This document shows positions 58,713-64,000 of a DNA stretch of 64,000 nucleotides, in pieces. A program made the translations under genes and the position numbers. Below the pieces are notes generated by a model. It did not search any database. It was given only the letters and a program-made list of their open reading frames with translations, and was not told the DNA's origin. Position 1 is the stretch's first letter. Each line of letters starts with the position of its first letter. Location: NCBI GenBank assembly GCA_016789455.1, contig JAEUQU010000002.1, positions 682,001 to 746,000 of the forward strand, in the 5' to 3' direction. This stretch comes from Candidatus Saccharibacteria bacterium (GTDB lineage Bacteria; Patescibacteriota; Saccharimonadia; Saccharimonadales; Saccharimonadaceae).

Positions 58713-59091
58713 GGGCGGCCACCCTCAGGCTGTCCGCCACGGCCCGCTCCAGCTCGGCCAGGGTAATGGTCGCTTTGTTGAAAATATGGCGGATGCCCAG
58801 CTGCGCCAGCGCCCCGGCCTGCCGCTCCAGCCGCAGGCTGCTGCACAGAATCACCGGCAGCCGGGCCGTATCGGCGTACGACCGCAGCTCCTGCAAAAAG
58901 GCCAGGCCGTTGCCGTCCGGCATCAGCATATCCAGGATGATGACATCAGGCCGCCTGGCAGAGTCATCCAGCAGCTCGGCGGCAGGCTGGGCGGCTGCGA
59001 CCCACTCCGCCGTATACCGCGCCCGCAGACTGGCCATCAGCGCCTCTGCGAACCAACGGTCATCATCAATCACAAGCAGGCGCGGCTTCAT
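58705..59091 (-). CDS. Stand-alone response-regulator receiver domain
   Basis: 128 aa, receiver only. DDD (residues 9-11) and ILDMLMPDGNG with the phospho-acceptor Asp (about 51), switch Ser (LCSS) and a Lys in FNKATIT. There is no output domain, so it would act by protein contact, like CheY or Spo0F. It overlaps the kinase gene by ATGA and recO by 8 nt. Confidence 0.9.
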   Translation of the reverse strand: MKPRLLVIDDDRWFAEALMASLRARYTAEWVAAAQPAAELLDDSARRPDVIILDMLMPDGNGLAFLQELRSYADTARLPVILCSSLRLERQAGALAQLGIRHIFNKATITLAELERAVADSLRVAAHA

Positions 59092-59831
59092 GACAGCAGG
59101 CTCAGCTGCTGCGACGACGGCAGCGAGACGGCCACCTGCCCGCCCCTCGACGACGCCACCACTCTTAGCTCGCCGTACATGGCGCGCACCAGCTCCTGGG
59201 CCACCAACAGGCCGATACCACCGCTGCGCGAACCAAGCGGCTGGTGGCGGTCTTCGGCCTGGCGCAGCTGCTGCAGCACCTGACGGGAGAAACCGGGGCC
59301 GGTATCGCGCACCGTCACCTCCAGCCGTCCTGCCGTCCGGGCGGGCCGCAGGCTGACGCGTGAGCCGGCCGGCGTGTGCTTGATAGCGTTACACAGCAGG
59401 TTGTATAAGACATTTTTCAAAAAGGCCCGGTGCGCCACCGCCACCAAAGCACCCGGCCGGCTGCCGGCGGGCCGGTACTCCAGCGTATGGCCATGTTCGC
59501 GGGCGTACTCAAAGACATCATGCGCCACTTCCTGGCAGACCACGTGCGTATTGACAGGCTCCAGCGGCAGCGTCTGCTGCTGCCAGCGATACCCTTCTAC
59601 CAGACCGCTTGTCAGCTCCAGCAGCTGTTCGGCGGCCAGGCCGATGCGGCGTTCAAAACGGCGGCGCTCGGCATCGTCCAGCACGCTATCGGACAACAGA
59701 TTGGCGTAGAGGCGGATCAAGGCCAGCGGCTCTTTTAGCTCATGCGCCGCCGCTACCAGTGTCGGCTGGCTGAGCATACCTCCGGGCAGAAGGCTGGTCA
59801 TGGGTGGTGGCGCGGTATCTGACTCCTGCAT
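59088..59831 (-). CDS. Cytoplasmic sensor histidine kinase without sensor domain
   Basis: 247 aa. H-box AAHELKEPLALIRLYANLL with the phospho-His at about 30, N-box NVLYNLLCNAIKHTP, G1 DTGPGFS, and G2 SGGIGLLVAQELV. No membrane segment or separate sensor domain is visible, so the signal must come through a partner or a small ligand. It is paired with the receiver gene and read in one operon with recO. Confidence 0.92.
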   Translation of the reverse strand: MQESDTAPPPMTSLLPGGMLSQPTLVAAAHELKEPLALIRLYANLLSDSVLDDAERRRFERRIGLAAEQLLELTSGLVEGYRWQQQTLPLEPVNTHVVCQEVAHDVFEYAREHGHTLEYRPAGSRPGALVAVAHRAFLKNVLYNLLCNAIKHTPAGSRVSLRPARTAGRLEVTVRDTGPGFSRQVLQQLRQAEDRHQPLGSRSGGIGLLVAQELVRAMYGELRVVASSRGGQVAVSLPSSQQLSLLS

Positions 59832-59860
59832 TCATCCCCATTGTATACCACCAGAAGCAA

Positions 59861-59887
59861 AAGACGCGCCAGGAGTTGACGCGTCTT
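59861..59887. terminator. Bidirectional hairpin
   Basis: AAGACGCG (59861-59868) pairs with CGCGTCTT (59880-59887); on the minus strand TTTTGC follows, ending the gene at 59910. Confidence 0.72.
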
Positions 59888-59909
59888 TGCCGCCGGGCGT
59901 CCGTGCGCC

Positions 59910-60575
59910 CTACTCGTTGTACTTGAGGTTCTTGAGGATAATGTCGTTAAAGTCGCGGAAGAACTCCGGCGATTCGCTGGAGATCATCATGGTCTTGTCA
60001 CGGATCTTAAAGATGATCATTGTCGCTTCGGGCACCTCTTTGCTGAAGGAGCCTTCGAGCTTCAGGCCGTTGAAGCCTTCGATGGTCACCGGCGAGGAGC
60101 GCAGGTCACCCGACTTCACCTTGCTCTCATAACCCTTGACCACTTCGTCGTAGCCGCGCGGCGTGATGCTCAGGCGCAGGGCGCGGGGCTTCTTCTCGGA
60201 CAGCGGCGTGACAGTCAGCGGCTGGAAATAGGCCTCGTAGGTACCGTTCGCACCGCCCTTGTCCACATAGACGCTCCAGGTCTTGGGGTATTTGAACTTG
60301 ACGGCGCCCAGGTCCTTGGGGCCGGTGAAATCGCGGTATGGCTCTTTCTCGCGCTCCGCAAAGTCCTTATTGTCTTCTTTGATCTGCTCGCGGCGGGCCT
60401 CGTCCTGGGCTGCCTTGATCTTGGCGTTGAGGTTGGATTGCGCCTCAGTCTTCTGCATGAACGCCCAGACCGCAAAGCCCGAGACGGCCAACAGCAGGAA
60501 GACCGCTACTATAAGCAGGATGGCGAGGCCGTTGACTTCGCCCTGCTGGTTGCTGAATTCTTTATTTTTACTCAT
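59910..60575 (-). CDS. Membrane-anchored hypothetical protein, PsbP/Mog1-like outer domain
   Basis: 221 aa from ATG 60575. A short polar start, one membrane helix (about residues 18-40), a charged coiled coil (about 42-80), then a beta domain with VKFKYPKTWSVYVDKG and a late GFNGLKLEGSFSKEVPEATMIIFKIRDK. YPKTWSV suggests the PsbP/Mog1 superfamily. Such proteins are common in CPR genomes, with unknown function. Confidence 0.7.
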   Translation of the reverse strand: MSKNKEFSNQQGEVNGLAILLIVAVFLLLAVSGFAVWAFMQKTEAQSNLNAKIKAAQDEARREQIKEDNKDFAEREKEPYRDFTGPKDLGAVKFKYPKTWSVYVDKGGANGTYEAYFQPLTVTPLSEKKPRALRLSITPRGYDEVVKGYESKVKSGDLRSSPVTIEGFNGLKLEGSFSKEVPEATMIIFKIRDKTMMISSESPEFFRDFNDIILKNLKYNE

Positions 60576-60660
60576 ATCAACCCCAACTATACCGAGTGGC
60601 ACGGGGCTTGTAAAGCTAATGCTTCCGTGATATCTGTACCTGTCATCCGAACGTTGAAAG

Positions 60661-60707
60661 CCCCGGCCCGGTTCCGTAGCGCAATGCTACACGGAACCGG
60701 TCCGGGG
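60661..60707 (-). terminator. Large hairpin after the MFS gene
   Basis: CCCCGG.CCGGTTCCG.TAGC (60661-60680) pairs with 60686-60707, one of the longest stems in the window. On the minus strand CTTTCAA follows. Confidence 0.7.
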
Positions 60708-60716
60708 CAGATTCAC

Positions 60717-61886
60717 TCACCCGCCGTTCAGGCGCTTCAGCCGGACGGCGATCAGGACGACCAACGGCGCGAAGATGGCGGCGTTGGCAGCCATGGTCCA
60801 CTGCGGGCCGTGGTTGCCGGCCAGGTTGACCAGGCTCACCACCGGCATGTACAGCAACTGGCTGACGCTGCCGGCCACGGAGCTGACCGTGGACTGCATG
60901 GTGCCGGGCGTGCGGCTCTGGACCATCGGCGGCATCACCGCCTCGTACCAGCCCCGGCTGAGGCCGAAGATGGCGTAGAGGCCGATGGTGAGGGCCGAGA
61001 CATGCACGGACAACACCACTAGCGCCACCAGGCATAGCAGGGCCGGCAGCACGAACAGCTGCCAGGCGGGCATGGCCAGCACGCGCCGCCGGCCGGCCAA
61101 AAAGCCGCCAAGGCTTCCGGCCGCCAGGTTCAACGCCCAGCCGGCTCCCACCAGTGCCAGCGGCACCCCGGCCAGTAGCAACAAAGGCGTCAGCACCCAG
61201 ATGATGGCGTGCGTAATCTCCTTTGCCACGGCCGAGGCCGCGATGGCCCAGCCCAGGCGCGGGTGGCCGTGCAGGGCGTACCTGACGATCAGGCCCATAT
61301 CCTTGAGCGGATGGTGTTCCGTCCGCCGCCGTTCACCGCTCTCCATCAGCAGCATGCTCAGCAGACTGCCCAACAGGAACGGGATGGCACTGACCACCAG
61401 GGCCAGCCGCGGCTCCTCCGCCCCGATGATACCGCCGGCCAGTACGGCCGCGGCCTGCATCCAGGGTTTGAAGGTAGCGATCCTGCTGGCCTCCACCTGG
61501 TGCGAGCGGCCCAGGCGCAGGCTGTAGCTGCGCAGCAGGGCCGTATCGGCACCTTGGCTGAAGGCCAGGCCGGCACCCATCAGGACTTCGGCGATCACAA
61601 CCCCGACGAACCCGTCTACACCAGCGTAGTAGAGTACCGCCAGACCGGCGATCAGATCACCGATGGCGTTGCACCACTTCCGGCTGAAGCGGTCGGCCAG
61701 CCAGCCCGTGGGAACATTGAGCACGAAGAGGCCGAGCGTAAAGGCCGCCTGGCTCAGGCCGATCTCTGCCTGGCTCATGCCGATTTCCGCGAAGAAACCG
61801 TTGAGCACCGGCATGGCAAACAGGGCCGAGGTCAGTATCGCCTCGGCGCGCAGCAGCCGCAGACTGCCGAGCAGACTGACGTGCAT
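60717..61886 (-). CDS. MFS transporter
   Basis: 389 aa, about 11-12 membrane helices. LNVPTGWLADRFSRKW (the G-x-LaDrxGrkx loop) lies after helix 2, and GAGLAFSQGADTALLRS marks helix 4. The second half is less conserved. Family members move small molecules with a proton gradient, often drugs or metabolites; the substrate is unknown. It ends at a long hairpin. Confidence 0.9.
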   Translation of the reverse strand: MHVSLLGSLRLLRAEAILTSALFAMPVLNGFFAEIGMSQAEIGLSQAAFTLGLFVLNVPTGWLADRFSRKWCNAIGDLIAGLAVLYYAGVDGFVGVVIAEVLMGAGLAFSQGADTALLRSYSLRLGRSHQVEASRIATFKPWMQAAAVLAGGIIGAEEPRLALVVSAIPFLLGSLLSMLLMESGERRRTEHHPLKDMGLIVRYALHGHPRLGWAIAASAVAKEITHAIIWVLTPLLLLAGVPLALVGAGWALNLAAGSLGGFLAGRRRVLAMPAWQLFVLPALLCLVALVVLSVHVSALTIGLYAIFGLSRGWYEAVMPPMVQSRTPGTMQSTVSSVAGSVSQLLYMPVVSLVNLAGNHGPQWTMAANAAIFAPLVVLIAVRLKRLNGG

Positions 61887-61982
61887 GGGGTCTTGCCTTT
61901 CTGTTTAGGGTTGATGTGAATGACAGGCTCTTTTGGAGCCAGACAAACCTCCGGTCATGCGTAGTGTTTCCTTATAGAAAAA

Positions 61983-61999
61983 CCTCCGTGGTCCGGAGG
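61983..61999 (-). terminator. Intrinsic terminator of the 55-residue ORF
   Basis: Minus strand: CCTCCG (61994-61999) pairs with CGGAGG (61983-61988) over 5 nt, followed by TTTTTC. Confidence 0.8.
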
Positions 62000-62029
62000 C
62001 TTATCTCGTTACAAAAAAGATGGGTATTT

Positions 62030-62197
62030 TTAGTGTGAAGTCGGATAAGCCATAGTGCTGGTGCCGGTGATACCGTCGGTGCCGGCCTGGATACGCGCGA
62101 GGGCGCCCACGGCTACGGCTGACGGCATTGCAAAGATGACGCTCTGGTGAGCGCCCCACTGGGTGGCAATGCTGGCATATGGCTTACAGTAGTCCAT
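62030..62197 (-). CDS. Leaderless 55-residue protein, unknown function
   Basis: The ORF starts MDYCKPYASIATQWGAHQ, has a mildly hydrophobic middle (VIFAMPSAVAVGALARI) and ends in a polar Thr/Ser-rich tail. It has a near-perfect promoter, +1 exactly on the ATG at 62197, and an intrinsic terminator 30 nt after the stop. An in-frame ATG at 62200 would precede +1. This layout is unlikely by chance. No family recognised. Confidence 0.62.
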   Translation of the reverse strand: MDYCKPYASIATQWGAHQSVIFAMPSAVAVGALARIQAGTDGITGTSTMAYPTSH

Positions 62198-62203
62198 CAT
62201 TCT

Positions 62204-62232
62204 ATTATATCACATGTATAAAAATTAGTCAA
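62204..62232 (-). promoter_or_regulatory. Promoter of the 55-residue ORF
   Basis: Minus strand: TTGACT (62227-62232), 17 nt, TATAAT (62204-62209) with a TGA extension. The -35 lies in the end of the methyltransferase gene. Confidence 0.8.
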
Positions 62233-62719
62233 ATATGTAGAGGCTGCACCCCTGTCCTTCCGCCTGTGAGGTGCGGCCAGGCAGCTGCGCCCCGTATGTC
62301 ACCACCTTGAGCGGATGACCGAGACGCTCGTGCTCGGCCTGGAGCCAAGCGGCCAGGCGCTCGGTGAATACTTCCGCACTGAAGATGAAGACACCCCGGG
62401 TCTCCGCCGGCAGTTGCCAGCGCCAAAGGTTGCCCAGCTCTACCTGCACGTTCTGGCCATGACGCAGGCTCAGCAGCCGGCTACACCACCACAGCACCGG
62501 GTTCAGTTCGATACCGACCGCGCGATAACCGTGCTCGGCGGCAAAGCGCAGCACCCTTCCGTCGCCGCTGCCGATATCGACGATGGTACTGCCCTTGGGC
62601 AGATCAAGCAGTTTCAGGGCCTGCGCCATGCCCTGGCGCTTGGTGGGCACGTACGGCGCCCCCTGCTTCAGGCTGTAGAGCAAGGCGATGCCCAGGAGGA
62701 ATACGGCTACTTCGGGCAT
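62225..62719 (-). CDS. SAM-dependent methyltransferase with N-terminal membrane helix
   Basis: 164 aa. One hydrophobic helix (about residues 4-18), then a class I methyltransferase: IVDIGSGDGRVLRFA (motif I, SAM binding) and AVGIELNPVLW (motif II acidic residue). The domain is short, ending soon after strand 5 to 6. The substrate may be a membrane lipid or protein. The gene is 1 nt from xseB. Confidence 0.82.
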   Translation of the reverse strand: MPEVAVFLLGIALLYSLKQGAPYVPTKRQGMAQALKLLDLPKGSTIVDIGSGDGRVLRFAAEHGYRAVGIELNPVLWWCSRLLSLRHGQNVQVELGNLWRWQLPAETRGVFIFSAEVFTERLAAWLQAEHERLGHPLKVVTYGAQLPGRTSQAEGQGCSLYIFD

Positions 62720-62720
62720 A

Positions 62721-62939
62721 TCACGAGGACACGGAGTTATTCAGCTGCTGCTCGGCCTGGTCGAGGCGCTTGTGGAGTTCGGTGAGCAGCTCGGCACCGC
62801 GTTTGTGCAGGCTGACGGCAGTCTCGATGTCGAGCTCGGGATCGTCGAACTGGCTGGTGATGTCTTCGAACTCGGTCATCAGGTCGCGGAAAGAAACCGC
62901 TTCATGGGCGTTGTTACCGGGATCGGTTGGCTTTGACAT
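62721..62939 (-). CDS. xseB: Exodeoxyribonuclease VII small subunit
   Basis: 72 aa, helical hairpin: VSFRDLMTEFEDITSQFDDPELDIETAVSLHKRGAELLTELHKRL, as in XseB (FEEALAELE..V..LE.G.L.LE..L..Y..G..L). It caps XseA as an oligomer. It overlaps xseA by 26 nt. Confidence 0.9.
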   Translation of the reverse strand: MSKPTDPGNNAHEAVSFRDLMTEFEDITSQFDDPELDIETAVSLHKRGAELLTELHKRLDQAEQQLNNSVSS

Positions 62940-64000
62940 GGCGTACCTCGCTTTCTATCAGGTGGTCTTTGAGTTGGGTCTGGATGATGGTGCCGGGTTG
63001 CAGCGTCGTGGCGTCGCGCAGTGCCCTGCCCTCGGCCCGGACGATGGCGTAGCCGCGGGCCAGCACGGTGGCGGGATCCAGCTGGCGCAGCAGCAGCCGG
63101 GCCCGTTCCAATACATCGTGGTGATGGCGGAGCAGGCGCCGGATGGCTTCATCAAGCGCTTCCCCTTCGCGCTTCAGATCGGTGCGGTGCCCGCGCAGCA
63201 GGCCGCCGGCAGCATCCTGCATGGCCTTGCCGCCACTACGCAGATACTGGCGGACCTGCGCCTGGTCGGGCAGCAGCAGTTCGGCGGCGTTACTGGGCGT
63301 ACTGGCCGTCCTGTCGGCAGCCAGGCTGGCCAGCGTCTCGTCGACCTCATGGCCGATACCGGCAATGACCGGCACGCGGCTGGCGGCGATGGCCCGCACT
63401 AATGGCTCGTCGTTAAAGCAGGCCAGATCGTCGGCGCTGCCGCCGCCGCGGACCAGGGCGATGGCTTCGGGCGGATGGGCGGCACTGTTGATGGTCTCGA
63501 GCGCGGCGATGATATCATCAGCCGCTCCCACGCCCTGGACGCGCACATGCTCCACGGTGATGTCGGCCAGCGGCCAGCGTGCGGCTGCAATCTTCATGAA
63601 ATCGGCGAAGCCGGCCGCCTGCCGCGAGGAGATGACGGCGATACGCTCCGGATACTCCGGCAGCGGCCGCTTGCGCTCGGCGGCGAACAGCCCTTCTTTT
63701 TCCAGCCGCTGCTTCAAAAGCTGATACGCCCGGGCCAGACTGCCGGCGCCCACCGGCACCACCACCTTGACCGTCAGGCTGAACTTGCCCCACGGCGTGA
63801 TGCGCGGCACGGCTACCACCCGTACCCGCATGCCGTCCTCGAGGGGTACGCGCAGCTGGTGGGCCATCATGAAACAGCCTAAGGTACCCTCGCTATCCTT
63901 CAGGTCGAAAAAGACGTACTTATACTGGTTGATTTTGAAACTGGCTACTTCACCCTCGACCATCAGGGCCGGCGCCGCAGCTTCGAGCACTTCATTCAGC
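62914..64000 (-). CDS. xseA: Exodeoxyribonuclease VII large subunit (5' part outside window)
   Basis: The frame continues past the window end, so the first residues are missing. Visible: the end of the OB fold (GEVASFKINQYKYVFFDLKDSEGTLGCFM), then the catalytic region PEYPERIAVISSRQAAGFADFMKI, ALVRGGGSADDLACFNDEPLVRAIAASRVPVIAGIGHEVDETLASLAADRTASTPSNAAEL and a C-terminal coiled coil. GIGHE(V)D and DRTASTP are family signatures. It degrades single-stranded DNA with XseB. Confidence 0.96.
   Translation of the reverse strand, partial: LNEVLEAAAPALMVEGEVASFKINQYKYVFFDLKDSEGTLGCFMMAHQLRVPLEDGMRVRVVAVPRITPWGKFSLTVKVVVPVGAGSLARAYQLLKQRLEKEGLFAAERKRPLPEYPERIAVISSRQAAGFADFMKIAAARWPLADITVEHVRVQGVGAADDIIAALETINSAAHPPEAIALVRGGGSADDLACFNDEPLVRAIAASRVPVIAGIGHEVDETLASLAADRTASTPSNAAELLLPDQAQVRQYLRSGGKAMQDAAGGLLRGHRTDLKREGEALDEAIRRLLRHHHDVLERARLLLRQLDPATVLARGYAIVRAEGRALRDATTLQPGTIIQTQLKDHLIESEVRHVKANRSR

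Noticed and set aside
1-64000. rRNA, tRNA, tmRNA, SRP RNA, RNase P RNA, CRISPR arrays, IS elements, prophage
   Set aside because: I looked for T-loop (GGTTCGAATCC-like), SRP and RNase P core sequences, regularly spaced repeats and transposase or phage motifs and found none convincing.

Overview
The window is 64 kb of GC-rich, densely coded bacterial chromosome. I infer a member of Candidatus Saccharibacteria (TM7, CPR/Patescibacteria). The gene set fits that group: a sigma region-4/HARE-HTH protein, membrane-anchored TraG/VirD4-like DNA-transfer ATPase, type IV pilins, LssY_C, YaaA, DUF2130 and DUF4868 proteins, secreted glycosidases, and almost no anabolic genes except metK. I see no rRNA, tRNA, CRISPR array, insertion sequence or prophage.

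Layout. 1-5.6 kb: dprA 3' end, a GC-rich orphan gene, a secreted GH6 glycosidase, rarA, a small membrane protein and metK. 5.6-8.2 kb: three 245-residue orphan genes, two of them clear paralogues. 8.2-14 kb: DUF2130, a type IV pilin, hsp20 behind a CIRCE element, an ABC-2 exporter pair, an FKBP isomerase and a LiaF-like protein. 14-19.2 kb: two large membrane glycosyltransferases, one a GT2-GtrA-GT2 fusion, and an orphan. 19.3-28.1 kb: topA, an alpha/beta-hydrolase remnant, a secreted metalloprotease, the sigma4/HARE-HTH protein, the DNA-transfer ATPase and an orphan. 28.2-29.2 kb holds no convincing gene but carries GAAC-N7-GAAC sites. 29.2-37 kb is the dcw cluster on the minus strand (rsmH, ftsL, ftsI, mraY, ftsW, murG, ftsQ), with a 19-codon gene and structured DNA between rsmH and ftsL, and a 280-bp element bounded by 26-bp inverted repeats upstream of rsmH. 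37-44.5 kb: a small leaderless membrane protein, galU, an orphan, GH1, LssY_C, radC, an orphan and an MBL hydrolase. 44.5-52.7 kb: Pif1-HRDC helicase, a KwaB-like (DUF4868) protein, several orphans, DUF1801, NUDIX and a CYTH-RNase H fusion. 52.7-64 kb: tandem pilins, yaaA, DUF3800, glycyl-tRNA synthetase with a glycine-coding leader peptide, recO, a soluble two-component pair, an MFS transporter, a 55-residue leaderless ORF, a methyltransferase and xseB-xseA.

Three patterns recur. First, at least ten short genes with no recognisable family share one design: an AT-rich promoter (TTGAYT/TTGCAT, about 17 nt, TATAAT), usually a hairpin at the predicted 5' end of the mRNA, a very GC-rich ORF, and an exceptionally long hairpin just after the stop codon. 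They sit between conserved housekeeping genes and look like a lineage-specific gene class. Second, several genes have a -10 box placed so that the predicted transcription start is the A of the start codon, which implies leaderless mRNAs. Third, several intergenic regions carry short leader ORFs or paired elements upstream of core operons (dcw, glyQS, metK).

All functional names come from motif recognition by eye. Promoters, terminators and RNAs are pattern calls with no experimental support.
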